A stretch of 64,000 nucleotides of DNA from Sporobacter sp963677825 (GTDB lineage: Bacteria > Bacillota > Clostridia > Oscillospirales > Oscillospiraceae), in assembly GCA_963677825.2 (NCBI GenBank), contig CAXXEF010000001.1, positions 1,674,001 to 1,738,000 on the forward strand, written 5' to 3'. Position 1 is the first letter of the stretch, and each line of letters begins with the position of its first letter. Below the pieces are notes generated by a model, which had not been told where the DNA came from, ran no database searches, and was given only the letters and a program-made list of their open reading frames with translations. A program made the position numbers and the translations under genes. Positions 21,591 to 30,492 of the stretch are shown piece after piece.

Positions 21591-22952
21591 CTAAATCTCC
21601 CGCCGCGTCAGCTCACGCACCCATTTATAGCGGTTGCAGCGCAGCGCGTGCGGGACGCATTTAAGCAGCTGGTCGGATTTGAGTATAAAAAACGTCACCG
21701 CAGGCGGCCAGCCGAAGACGAATGCCGATAGCGCCGAGAGCGGAATCGTAAAGCCCCACATCGCGATGAGGTCGACGATAAAGCCCCAGCGTGTGTCGCC
21801 GCCGCCGGTGATGATGCCGCCGGCAACCGGGTACTCGTACGCCGTCCCGAGCACGGTGATGCTCAGGATGAGCATAAACGTCACCGCCAGCGCCCGCGTC
21901 TCGTCGGTCACGTTGTAGATGCCGATGACGGCATCTTTAATGAGGAACAGCGCGACGGCTGTCACAATGCCGATCAGCACGAACAGCGCCTGCAGCGTGA
22001 CGGTATACGGCTTGAGCTTGTCGATCCGACCCTCGCCGATCGTCTTGCCGACGACGACGGACGCGGCATTAGCCGAGCAGATGGTCAGCACCGCCGTCAC
22101 CTGGAACACGACGGATGCGATCGCGTTGGCGCCGATGGCGGCCTCGCTGATATGCCCGAGGATACCCGTCTGCGCAGCCTGCGCAAAGCCCCAAAAGGCG
22201 CTGCTGAGAATGAGCGGCAGCGAGACACGGAAATAGTCACGCACGTAGGAAAAATCGAAGATGAAGAGATCGCGCAGTTTTGCGCGCAGCTTCTTATCGA
22301 TGAAGCGCATGTACACAAGAATGATGACCAGTTCCACACTCCAGCCGATGAGCGTCGAGAACGCCGCGCCGCGGATGCCGAGTTCCGGCAGGCCGCCGTT
22401 GCCGTAAATGAGAAAATAGTTCAAAATTAGCTTTGTTACAAGCGTGACGGCGGCCATCACGGTACCAACAAACGCCGTTTCAACACTGCGCAGGGACATG
22501 ACGAGCGTATTGGACACGGCAAAGATGATATTCGTGACGCTCATGATGCGCATATACTTCACGCCCTCGGTGATGACGGCCTCTTCGTTTGTTAAAAGCC
22601 GTAGCGCCTGCTCGGGGAAGAAAAACGATACGATAAAAAACACAAAGCCGGTCGCCAGCGCAAACGCCATGCCCGTGCTGATGATCCGACGGATCGGCTC
22701 GACGTCGCCGCGCCCCCAGTACTGTGCACCGAGCACGACAACGCCGCCGGCAATGCCGGCGATAATCATCTGCAGCATAAACTGGATCTGGTTGGCCATC
22801 GCCGCGCCCGACATCGCCAGCTCGCTGTAGCTGCCAAGCATCATGTTGTCCACGAGGCTGACGCCCAGCGAAATGAGGTTTTGCAGCGCGATGACGATCA
22901 AAAGGGAAAAAAACGTTTTGTAAAAAGGCTTGTCCTTGACAAATAGGGACAT
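21591..22952 (-). CDS. MATE family efflux transporter
   Basis: A 453-aa, 12-helix multidrug/metabolite antiporter, with the two homologous six-helix halves typical of the MATE fold. Conserved family residues are in VDNMMLGSYSELAMSGAAMANQIQ, GGVVVLGAQYWGRGD and GANAIASVVFQ. The ATG at 22952 has AGAGG 7 nt upstream; a GTG one codon earlier is less likely. It follows the DNA glycosylase gene by 17 nt and is the last gene of the trmB-murT-gatD-ogg operon. A 33-bp copy of its 3' end lies at 20925. Confidence 0.93.
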   Translation of the reverse strand: MSLFVKDKPFYKTFFSLLIVIALQNLISLGVSLVDNMMLGSYSELAMSGAAMANQIQFMLQMIIAGIAGGVVVLGAQYWGRGDVEPIRRIISTGMAFALATGFVFFIVSFFFPEQALRLLTNEEAVITEGVKYMRIMSVTNIIFAVSNTLVMSLRSVETAFVGTVMAAVTLVTKLILNYFLIYGNGGLPELGIRGAAFSTLIGWSVELVIILVYMRFIDKKLRAKLRDLFIFDFSYVRDYFRVSLPLILSSAFWGFAQAAQTGILGHISEAAIGANAIASVVFQVTAVLTICSANAASVVVGKTIGEGRIDKLKPYTVTLQALFVLIGIVTAVALFLIKDAVIGIYNVTDETRALAVTFMLILSITVLGTAYEYPVAGGIITGGGDTRWGFIVDLIAMWGFTIPLSALSAFVFGWPPAVTFFILKSDQLLKCVPHALRCNRYKWVRELTRREI

Positions 22953-22969
22953 CACAAAACCTCTGGCTT

Positions 22970-23827
22970 CTATGTATTTGTACGCGCGATGTTTCTGGCG
23001 TAGTGGAAGATATACTGCTGTGCCACGCCTGCATGCTCGCCGAAAACACGGTGATCAAACTGTTTGCCGTAATTATCCCGGAGCGCTTTTTTAATCCAGG
23101 TGTCCACCGGAAACGCCGCGAGCTGATGCAGACCGAACAGCATCACGCACCCTGCGACCTTGTCGCCGACGCCGTCGAGGCGCTTGAGTGTCTCGATCGC
23201 CGTGTCCGGCGGTGCGTGCGTGAGCGCGTTGAGGTCGATCGTGCCGTCCGCGACGGCGCGCGCTGCCGACAGGATATACGGCGTCCGGTAGCCGGCCCGG
23301 ATCGGCGCAAGATCCTCGATCGTCAGCCGCGCAAGCGCCTCGGCAGACGGGAACGCGTATAGTGCTTGTCCGCCGGACGGGATTGCCGCGCCGAACGATC
23401 GGCACAGTGCATCGATGTTTTGCTTAATGCGCGGGATATTGCTGCACTGAGACAGGATAAACGACACGAGCGCCTCCCACGGATCCTGCCGCAGGATGCG
23501 GATGCCCGCACCGTGCGCGACGGCGCATGTCATGTATTCGTCGACGCACAGGGCGCGCTCGATCGCGCCGTAGTCGCGGTCAAGGTCGAAGTAGCCGCGC
23601 CAGATGCGCTCAAAATCCTCAAGACTGCCGGTAATCGTGATCGCATCATCGGCTTGACGCACCGTCGCGGCAAGCCCTTGCGCGACACCGGTGTATGTTA
23701 CGCCTGTTTCGTCTGTCGGATCGCGTTCCCATCGAAAGCACTGGCCGCACTCGAGCGTGCGCGCTAAGTCGAACGCGGTAAGGCCGGTAATCTCGACGTA
23801 TCCATTTTTTTCGGTAACGTGCAGCAT
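22970..23827 (-). CDS. 8-oxoguanine DNA glycosylase, OGG1 type
   Basis: Excises oxidised guanine and probably nicks the strand. The 285-aa protein has the N-terminal OGG domain (CGQCFRWER) and the helix-hairpin-helix motif LDGVGDKVAGCV, whose Lys is the expected Schiff-base nucleophile. The catalytic Asp follows in FPVDTWIKKAL. Start chosen at the ATG at 23827, which directly follows the gatD-like stop; a longer form from 23881 would overlap that gene. Dimension and motif order fit bacterial OGG1 relatives in Clostridia. Confidence 0.92.
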   Translation of the reverse strand: MLHVTEKNGYVEITGLTAFDLARTLECGQCFRWERDPTDETGVTYTGVAQGLAATVRQADDAITITGSLEDFERIWRGYFDLDRDYGAIERALCVDEYMTCAVAHGAGIRILRQDPWEALVSFILSQCSNIPRIKQNIDALCRSFGAAIPSGGQALYAFPSAEALARLTIEDLAPIRAGYRTPYILSAARAVADGTIDLNALTHAPPDTAIETLKRLDGVGDKVAGCVMLFGLHQLAAFPVDTWIKKALRDNYGKQFDHRVFGEHAGVAQQYIFHYARNIARTNT

Positions 23828-23828
23828 A

Positions 23829-24542
23829 TCAGTAGTCAAAGCCTCGTTTGGGGTCTTTAAATTCGCGCAGGCGCAAATCATAGGACGCCATGATCGCCTC
23901 GTCGTATGCCAGCGCCGCGTCGTCCGCGCCTAGAAGCGAGAGGATGTACTGTGTAAACGGCGGATTAAGTACGAGCAGCGGCCCGAGCACATACGTCGCC
24001 ATGAAATTGTTTTTCCGGATGCCCTCGACCGTAACGCCGGGGCTGCGCCCCGCGCCGCGGACAGTTTCAAACAGTCCGTCGATGTCGTCGCCGCCGTAGG
24101 CGTGTGTGAACTGGCTCTTGAAACCTACGATATCGATCTCGCCGAATTTCCCCAGATACAGCGCGTTGTAGCGTGTTGTCATCTTCCGCTTTGCAACGAG
24201 GTCGAACAGACCCAACGCCTCGACGGTGCTGCCGTCCTCGGTTTCGATGGCGCGGATGAAAATCTCCAGCGCGTTGCCCGTGACGAGGAAAACCGTGCCA
24301 CCGTCGATCAGCTCGGCGATTTTGTCTTTATACGGCCGCAGCGCGTCGATAACGAGCTGCTGCGCATGCTCCGTCATCGAGCACAAGTAGATGAGGTCCA
24401 CGTCACCGGAGACAAACGCCGGCGTCTGCTTGAGCGGCGTACGGATTACTTCCGCGTCCGGCAGGCAGCGGTGCAGGTATTCGATATTCATCAGGTCGCC
24501 GAACAGATAGGCGGCCTCGGGGTATAAAATCTCAATCGTCAT
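23829..24542 (-). CDS. gatD: GatD-like glutamine amidotransferase homologue lacking catalytic residues
   Basis: By position and fold this is the partner of MurT in lipid II glutamate amidation. The 237-aa protein keeps the GATase1 layout: YLFGDLMNIEYL at the N terminus, then DLIYLCSMTEHAQ, GTVFLVTGNALEIF, VGFKSQFTHAYG and ATYVLGPLLVLNPP. In active GatD the nucleophile Cys sits in a C-G-G-Y-Q turn after the FLA strand; here that place reads T-G-N-A-L. The GGG oxyanion segment reads CSM, the F-E-N-H block reads FKSQF, and the Y-L-H-G-P block reads Y-V-L-G-P. So both nucleophile and His appear lost. It overlaps murT by 4 nt (ATGA). Likely a non-catalytic subunit, or one with changed chemistry. 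Confidence 0.8.
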   Translation of the reverse strand: MTIEILYPEAAYLFGDLMNIEYLHRCLPDAEVIRTPLKQTPAFVSGDVDLIYLCSMTEHAQQLVIDALRPYKDKIAELIDGGTVFLVTGNALEIFIRAIETEDGSTVEALGLFDLVAKRKMTTRYNALYLGKFGEIDIVGFKSQFTHAYGGDDIDGLFETVRGAGRSPGVTVEGIRKNNFMATYVLGPLLVLNPPFTQYILSLLGADDAALAYDEAIMASYDLRLREFKDPKRGFDY

Positions 24543-25915
24543 TGCCCGGACGCCTCCTCTGCCAGCTTTTTGATTTTACCGTGCACACGGTATACAAGCC
24601 CCAGCGCGTCGGTGCCGTAAAACAGGCAAACCGATTCACCCGGTGCGTATTCCAACAGATCCGGCGCGTCCATCTCCGTGAGTGTGCAGCGGATCTTCTC
24701 CTCCGGTACCCCGGCAAATAGCAGGCGCAGCTTATAGTCGAGCGCGCGCGGGCCGGTGGCCACGATGCGCTTGATGTTTTCACGGTTTAAAAATTCGAAG
24801 TCACAATCATACAGCCACGTCACATTTTCAGACCAGTGCGCCTGATCGTGCACGCAGTTCATCATCAGGATGATTTCCTTGTCACCCTCGAGACCGCCGA
24901 CGTAATCGAACGCACGCGAGCCAGCCAGTGCGTTTTTATCCTTGGACATCTGCATGACGACCGTGACGTCGCCGGCTTGCTGCGCATTATAGCGCGTTTC
25001 GACGATTTTGGTCGTGTCAAGCCCCGATTGGATCTCTTCATGGCTCATCCCAAACTCACGCAGCGCAGCGACGACGGTGAGCAGATTATAGATGTTAAAA
25101 ATGCTGTTACTCTTAAGTGCGTACTCGTTCGCGCCGAGCTTGTCTGTCACGGTCATCGTCATCGCGTCGGTATCGACGGCTGACCCAAAATAGTCGCTCT
25201 CGGGCGAATGAAAGCCGCAATCCTTGCAGCGCGCCTTGCCGATATGATGGTACCGGCGGTACTCGTATTCAAGCTCGCCGCTGCATTCGGGGCAGATTTG
25301 CACGTCGTTAATGAGATTAATACAGTCGGTCACGTCGGTCGGCAGATGCTCGAGCGCGAAGTAGACGCGCGGATTGTCCGGGCACAGCCCGGACGAGAGG
25401 AGATCGTCGGCGTTGAGCACCAGCCTCGTCGCCGGCGGCACCGCCGCCTCGAGAATCCCGGCGATATACTGCGGATGCGCGTTGCGCATTGCCGAGTCAC
25501 GAAATAGGTTCGTTACGACGAGCAGTGTCGGTTTTACGTACGGAAAAATCCGGCGAGACGACAGCTCATCGACCTCCAGCACGGCCAGATCGTACTTGGA
25601 TCGGCCGAAAATCGAGTTGCCGATCACAAAACTCGTCGCGATGCCGGCCGGGACATTAGACCCGAGGCTGTTATTAAGTACACGCCGTCCGTTAAAGCGC
25701 AGCACGTCGATGATGAGGTTCGAGACCGTCGTCTTGCCGTTCGACCCGGTCACGGCGATGATCGTTTCGGGCTTCCCTGCATGCCCGAGGAAGCTGGGGC
25801 ACAGCTTTAAAGCGACGACGCCGGGGAAATACGTCGCATTTCGGCGCAGCAGCCTGAGCGCCAGCCGCGCGCATTTGGCCGCCCACAGGGCTATTAAAAA
25901 CCGTAATGTGCCCAT
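24539..25915 (-). CDS. murT: Mur ligase-like protein MurT
   Basis: The ATP-binding, lipid II-binding half of the MurT/GatD amidotransferase. The 458-aa protein has a Mur ligase central domain with the P-loop AVTGSNGKTT (about residue 55), EVDELSS, and VLNADDLL. A four-Cys Zn ribbon is inserted in the central domain (CPECSGELEYEYRR and CKDCGFHS), as in MurT. The C-terminal DUF1727-like domain includes MMNCVHDQAHWSENVTWLYDCDFE. It is translated just before its GatD-like partner, as in Staphylococcus and other Firmicutes. The ligase half looks intact although the partner does not. Confidence 0.92.
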   Translation of the reverse strand: MGTLRFLIALWAAKCARLALRLLRRNATYFPGVVALKLCPSFLGHAGKPETIIAVTGSNGKTTVSNLIIDVLRFNGRRVLNNSLGSNVPAGIATSFVIGNSIFGRSKYDLAVLEVDELSSRRIFPYVKPTLLVVTNLFRDSAMRNAHPQYIAGILEAAVPPATRLVLNADDLLSSGLCPDNPRVYFALEHLPTDVTDCINLINDVQICPECSGELEYEYRRYHHIGKARCKDCGFHSPESDYFGSAVDTDAMTMTVTDKLGANEYALKSNSIFNIYNLLTVVAALREFGMSHEEIQSGLDTTKIVETRYNAQQAGDVTVVMQMSKDKNALAGSRAFDYVGGLEGDKEIILMMNCVHDQAHWSENVTWLYDCDFEFLNRENIKRIVATGPRALDYKLRLLFAGVPEEKIRCTLTEMDAPDLLEYAPGESVCLFYGTDALGLVYRVHGKIKKLAEEASGQ

Positions 25916-25940
25916 CTTTTTACCTTCTTGTCGTTAATTT

Positions 25941-26579
25941 CTATACTAGGATTTTCGCCACACAGCGGTTGATTGAAACGCCTTGGGCGGTAAATTTCAG
26001 TTCATAGTCCGTCATGACGCCGGTCGGCCCGTTTTGATGCAGGTCGCGCGTGACATCGGAGACAGTAAAGCCAGCTTTCGGAAATTCTTCAAGTGAGAAC
26101 TCAAATAGCGCGTCGTTGTCGGTCTTGAAGTGGATTTCCCCGCCCGGCGCGAGCAGCGGCGCATAGCTTTTCAGGAAATTCTCGTGCGTCAGCCGGCGCT
26201 TGGCGTGACCCTTTCGCGGCCACGGGTCGCAAAAATTGATGTATAGCCTGTCCAGCTCGCCCGGCGCGAAAAATTCACCCAGACGCAAGGCGTCGGCTTG
26301 GACGAAGCGGATGTTATGTGTCTCTTCGCGCATCGCGCGCTCCATCCCGATAATCATCGCGTCGCCGACACGCTCGACGGCCACAAGCAGCGTATCGGGC
26401 GACTGCTTCGCCGTCTCAACGGTGAAGCGGCCGCGTCCGCAGCCAAGCTCCAGCGCGAGCTTATCATAGCCCTCAACGCGCGCAAGCCATTGCCCGCGAT
26501 ACGTTTCCGGGTCGGTAACCAGCACGTTGGCGCAACGTGCCATACGCTGCGGTAGATTTGGTTTTTTTCGCATTCTCAT
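25941..26579 (-). CDS. trmB: tRNA (guanine-N7-)-methyltransferase
   Basis: Methylates G46 of tRNAs using SAM. The 212-aa protein has the SAM-binding LELGCGRGRFTVE, YINFCDPWPRKGHAKRRLTH (family signature with the catalytic Asp), and FKTDNDALFEFS. First gene of the trmB-murT-gatD-ogg-MATE run; murT starts 25 nt after its stop. AAGGTGAG precedes the ATG. Confidence 0.95.
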   Translation of the reverse strand: MRMRKKPNLPQRMARCANVLVTDPETYRGQWLARVEGYDKLALELGCGRGRFTVETAKQSPDTLLVAVERVGDAMIIGMERAMREETHNIRFVQADALRLGEFFAPGELDRLYINFCDPWPRKGHAKRRLTHENFLKSYAPLLAPGGEIHFKTDNDALFEFSLEEFPKAGFTVSDVTRDLHQNGPTGVMTDYELKFTAQGVSINRCVAKILV

Positions 26580-26692
26580 TGTTAACTCACCTTGCAGTAT
26601 TGTAGCACACGATCCGTCGTCAATTCAAGCCGGAAGCGTACCGCTTACCTCGGCCTGGCGACGCTTTCCGGCTTCTGGCGCCGTGCCCATAT

Positions 26693-26728
26693 AAAAAAGC
26701 TTCCGGGCTGTATTCCCCGGAAGCTTTC
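26693..26728 (-). terminator. Terminator of the MFS gene at 26758
   Basis: On the minus strand AAGCTTCCGGGG/CCCGGAAGCTT with a short loop is followed by TTTTTATA. Confidence 0.9.
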
Positions 26729-26757
26729 TGAGTTTCTTACAGCGCCTCGCGCCTTGA

Positions 26758-27984
26758 CTAGTCGGTGATGATCACCGGCTCAAACGGTTTGAATCGCTTG
26801 GCCCGACGAGCTGTAAGCCCGGCGACAACTGCCGCGGCTATCAGCGACACGACGGCAACAAATCCGTAGCGGAAGCTCGTCGACTCGCCGCCGATGGCGA
26901 TCGTCAGGTTCGTAAACACAACCGGTGACAAGAATCCGCCGAGACCCGGCATAATGCAGTTGGCAATCGCCGTTGCCGACGCGGAGTTGGATCTATTGAC
27001 GCACCCCGCAACGGAGAACAGGCACTGCGGTATCATCAGGCTGATCGCCGTACCGGTAATAAAGACGCCAATGAAGTTCACAATCAGCGATTGCTGACCG
27101 AACGCAAGGGTCATTAAGCCAACAAAGATGATCACAAATCCCGCAGCAATGGTGTAGTCCTTGAGTTTAGCAGAAATCCTTCTGAACGCGAAACCTGCCA
27201 GCACGCCGCCGCCCATCTGGATTGCCGTCGCAATGCCGGCCGTAGCCGAGTTGCCGATACCGGCCTGCTGAAGGTGGGTGGATATGTTTGTGCCGCAGAC
27301 GTTGAAAACCAGGGAGAATACAAAGACGATCAGCCCATAGTATATCACGTCAAGCGGGAATTTTGTCTTGACCGGGTGTTCGCCGCGCGCGGCGGCGGCT
27401 GCGTTTCTCTTTCGATCGTTGGGTAGCATCCATATACTGATAACGACGACCGGAACAGCTATAAACAGCATCAAAAAGCCGCCGTACCAGACAAGAGTCG
27501 TCAGCAAGCCGCCGAATATACTTACAACTATACCGCCGAGATTAATCACCGAGGTTTGCAGTCCAACGGCCAGCCGATTTTCATCCGAGTTAAAATTATC
27601 GAACATAATGCTCGCCGTCGTCGAGATGTAGAAGCCCATACCGGTACCGAGCAAGACGCTGAGCATAATCAGGTGCCAGAACTGCTGGTGTAAAAACACG
27701 GCGACCAGACCTGTCAGTGCGACAATGGAAACACCGATGACGACGGAAGTTTTTTTCGACATCCATCCGCGCCCGATTAAAAACGCCGACGACACCGCAA
27801 AAACCATTGACAGCAGATTCGGCAGCGTCAATGCCGTTTGAACTTCGGCCAGCGTGCGGTCCGTGAAGACCTCCGATTGGATTTTGGCAATGGCCGGCGC
27901 AAGTCCCCACATCGCCATTTGTAAAAACGACGTCGCCATGACGGCGAAAAACACCCGCCTGTTGTTTTTTGTGATGATTGACAT
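26758..27984 (-). CDS. MFS transporter (copy 1)
   Basis: A 408-aa, 12-helix major facilitator protein. The N-terminal half begins at the first helix FFAVMATSFLQMAMWGLAPAI; the loop after helix 2 reads FLIGRGWMSKKTSVVIG and the central loop has PNDRKRNAAAAARGE. It is a clear paralogue of the next gene upstream (shared segments include LAEVQTALTLPNL/LAEVQTAVSMTNL and NSATAGIATAIQMGGGV). AAAGG precedes the ATG. Substrate unknown. Confidence 0.9.
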   Translation of the reverse strand: MSIITKNNRRVFFAVMATSFLQMAMWGLAPAIAKIQSEVFTDRTLAEVQTALTLPNLLSMVFAVSSAFLIGRGWMSKKTSVVIGVSIVALTGLVAVFLHQQFWHLIMLSVLLGTGMGFYISTTASIMFDNFNSDENRLAVGLQTSVINLGGIVVSIFGGLLTTLVWYGGFLMLFIAVPVVVISIWMLPNDRKRNAAAAARGEHPVKTKFPLDVIYYGLIVFVFSLVFNVCGTNISTHLQQAGIGNSATAGIATAIQMGGGVLAGFAFRRISAKLKDYTIAAGFVIIFVGLMTLAFGQQSLIVNFIGVFITGTAISLMIPQCLFSVAGCVNRSNSASATAIANCIMPGLGGFLSPVVFTNLTIAIGGESTSFRYGFVAVVSLIAAAVVAGLTARRAKRFKPFEPVIITD

Positions 27985-28091
27985 AGATACCTTTCCGAGC
28001 GTGGCCGGACATCATAACCGGCGTGCGCCCCGAAAAGCCTCTGCCGTCGTCCTTCTGCCGGCAGAGGCCTCTTCGATTCTTTTTTAAATCT

Positions 28092-28122
28092 ATTATAGTC
28101 TCCCATAGCTGAAAATGCTATG
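28092..28122 (-). promoter_or_regulatory. -10 box and inverted repeat before MFS copy 1
   Basis: A perfect TATAAT on the minus strand (28097-28092) is preceded by an inverted repeat CATAGC-N7-GCTATG (28104-28122) that covers the -35 position, where no good -35 is seen. This is the layout of an activated or repressed promoter. Confidence 0.5.
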
Positions 28123-28210
28123 GCACATTGCACGGTTTTGGGCGTATTGTCTCTGGGATTTTTTACAATTGCACCACACTGAGCGCTGCGCTTGTGTATG
28201 TGTCGGTGCT

Positions 28211-29416
28211 TTACGCTGCATCAGGGCTGCGCAAAGCGCGTTTTTGGCGCCGGATCGTCACCACCGTCAATACTGCACCAAAAACAAGCGCGACGCCCGC
28301 CACAAAAAAGAACCGGAACACCGTCGACTCGCCGCCGAGCGCGACGGTCAGATTTGTAAAGATGATCGGCGACAAAAACATCCCAAGACCGGGCGAGATG
28401 GACGATGCGATGACCGCCGCCGTCGCCGACGTCGTCTCGTCGACGAGTGTCGATACGCGAAACACGCTGCGCGGCAGCATCATGCTCAGTGACATACCCG
28501 ATATGAAAACGCCGACATAGATCATGATCAGCGTCGTCGGAAACAGTGCAATGATGACGAACCCGACGCTGATAGCCAAGCAGGCCAGCGCCATGATCAT
28601 GTCCTTGAGGCGCGCGGATATTCGTCCGAAAAAGATCCCCGCCACCACGCCGCCGCCCATCTGGATCGCTGTGGCAACACCAGCTGTCGCAGAATTGCCA
28701 AGTTCGGACAGATGTGTGGAAATGTTACCGCCGCACACGCCGTACATTGTCATGAACAGACTCGCCGCACCGGCATAATAAAACACGCCCGGATCAAGTG
28801 CCGTGATGGATTTAAAAGCGCCGCGTCCGCTTCTTAGTGCCGGCGACTTATACTTAGGTATCACAACAGCGGCCAGTATCGCTACCGGCAAGCCGGTGAG
28901 CAGCACCAGATAGCCGCCGTACCAGTAAATCGTCGCCAGTGCGCCGCCGGCCAGACTGAATAGGATGCCGCCAAGATTGATGGCCGATGTTTGATAGCCC
29001 GAGACGACCTCTCGTGCGGCGTCGTCGAAATTATCGAACATGACGCCGAAGGCGTTCGTCAGGAAAAACCCGACCGATGCGCCGAGCATAATGCTCAGGA
29101 AGATCAGATGCCAAAAAGCCGTATTGAGTACGGTTGACGCCGCGCCCGTCAGCGTCAGCAGGCAAAGCCCGATGATAATCGCCGTTTTTTTGGTTAGCTT
29201 CCCCCGGTTAATAAACGTTGCGGCAATAATCGCCGTGATCGGCGCAAACAGATTTGTCATTGACACGGCTGTTTGAACCTCGGCCAGCGAGCGCTCGGGA
29301 AAAGCCACCGTTTGTATCAGGTTAATGGCCGGCATCAGTGCCAGCATCGGCATCTGAACCAGTGCAATGACGAGAATGGTCCACATCAGCCGCCGCTTAG
29401 ATTTATCGAGCTCCAA
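28211..29416 (-). CDS. MFS transporter (copy 2)
   Basis: A 401-aa, 12-helix major facilitator protein and paralogue of the gene at 26758. The best start is the TTG at 29416 (LELDKSKRRLMW), which has GGGAGG 8 nt upstream. An ATG at 29467 has no ribosome site and would put GGGAGG inside the frame. Shared blocks with copy 1 include LAEVQTA, SATAGVATAIQMGGGVVAG and the final FRFFFVAGVAL region. Each copy has its own promoter region, so the two can be regulated separately. Confidence 0.88.
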   Translation of the reverse strand: MELDKSKRRLMWTILVIALVQMPMLALMPAINLIQTVAFPERSLAEVQTAVSMTNLFAPITAIIAATFINRGKLTKKTAIIIGLCLLTLTGAASTVLNTAFWHLIFLSIMLGASVGFFLTNAFGVMFDNFDDAAREVVSGYQTSAINLGGILFSLAGGALATIYWYGGYLVLLTGLPVAILAAVVIPKYKSPALRSGRGAFKSITALDPGVFYYAGAASLFMTMYGVCGGNISTHLSELGNSATAGVATAIQMGGGVVAGIFFGRISARLKDMIMALACLAISVGFVIIALFPTTLIMIYVGVFISGMSLSMMLPRSVFRVSTLVDETTSATAAVIASSISPGLGMFLSPIIFTNLTVALGGESTVFRFFFVAGVALVFGAVLTVVTIRRQKRALRSPDAA

Positions 29417-29494
29417 GTACGTACCCTCCCGTAGTTCGACGCCGCAGCACACTATAGTAGCGGCCATCGGCGTCGGGAATTATATATTAATTTG

Positions 29495-29523
29495 ATTTTA
29501 GAGCATATGCTAAATAATTACAA
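29495..29523 (-). promoter_or_regulatory. Promoter of MFS copy 2
   Basis: On the minus strand TTGTAA (29523-29518), a 17-nt spacer and TAAAAT (29500-29495). The spacer contains the 10-bp palindrome AGCATATGCT (29502-29511), a possible operator. Confidence 0.6.
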
Positions 29524-29574
29524 GGCTTAATTGTTCTGTTTTTGGTACTCTATTATTGTCCAACTTCGTAGGGT

Positions 29575-30492
29575 TTAAGCGACCGGCTCGCCCAGCCGGG
29601 CAAGCGTCTGGGCAAAATAGTCCGGCAGCGGCGAGGTGAGCGCAATCATCTCGTTTGTACGCGGATGGACAAATTTGAGCTCGCGCGCGTGCAGGCACTG
29701 TCCGCTGAGCCCTTTTTCCGGCTTTTTTCGGCCGTAGACAAGGTCGCCCAGCACCGGATGGCCGATGTGCGCCAGGTGCACACGGATCTGATGCGTGCGA
29801 CCCGTTTCGAGCCGGCAGCGCACGTGTGTATAACCGTTATAGCGCGCAATCACCTCGTAATGGGTCACGGCGATGCGGCTGTTTTTATCGGTGACGGTCT
29901 GGCGCTTGCGGTCGGATGGATGGCGGCCAAGCGGTGCGTCGATCGTGCCGGCGTCGTCGCGGATGCGCCCGACGGCGATCGCCTCGTAAACGCGCGAGAG
30001 TGTTCTGTTTTTCAGCTGCGCCGACAGCGACAGATGCGCCGCATCGTTCTTGGCTGCAATGACAAGGCCGGATGTGTCTTTGTCGATCCGGTGCACGATG
30101 CCGGGCCGCCGCGCACCGCCGATGCCGGACAGGCTATCACCGCAGTGCGCGAGCAGCGCATTGACGAGCGTGCCGTCCGGATGGCCTGGCGCGGGGTGCA
30201 CCACCATGCCGCGCGGCTTGTTCACGACGACGACGTCCGCGTCCTCGTATACGATGTCGAGCGGTATATCCTGCGCTACGGTTTCGACAGGCTCCGGCTC
30301 GGGCAGCGTGACCTCATAGACGTCGCCCTCGGCGATTTTGCGGTTTTTGGAGACCGGTGCGCCGTCGAGCGTGACGAGGCCGCGCTCAAGGAGCTTCTGC
30401 ACGCCGCTACGCGTAAACCCTTCCAGCCGCTCGGCGAGAAAAACATCCAGCCGCTCGCCGGCGGTTTCGGCGCTAAGACGGATCGTTTCCAT
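29575..30492 (-). CDS. rluD: 23S rRNA pseudouridine synthase, RluD/RluA family
   Basis: Converts specific uridines of 23S rRNA to pseudouridine. The 305-aa protein has an N-terminal S4 RNA-binding domain (ERLDVFLAERL, GLVTLDGAPV) and the catalytic Asp in HRIDKDTSGLV. The C-terminal RTHQIRVHLAHIGHPVLGD signature is intact. GGAG lies 7 nt before the ATG at 30492; an adjacent ATG at 30495 is also possible. The start is inside the 3' end of lspA, so the two overlap by about 20 nt, a lspA-rluD order common in Firmicutes. Confidence 0.94.
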   Translation of the reverse strand: METIRLSAETAGERLDVFLAERLEGFTRSGVQKLLERGLVTLDGAPVSKNRKIAEGDVYEVTLPEPEPVETVAQDIPLDIVYEDADVVVVNKPRGMVVHPAPGHPDGTLVNALLAHCGDSLSGIGGARRPGIVHRIDKDTSGLVIAAKNDAAHLSLSAQLKNRTLSRVYEAIAVGRIRDDAGTIDAPLGRHPSDRKRQTVTDKNSRIAVTHYEVIARYNGYTHVRCRLETGRTHQIRVHLAHIGHPVLGDLVYGRKKPEKGLSGQCLHARELKFVHPRTNEMIALTSPLPDYFAQTLARLGEPVA

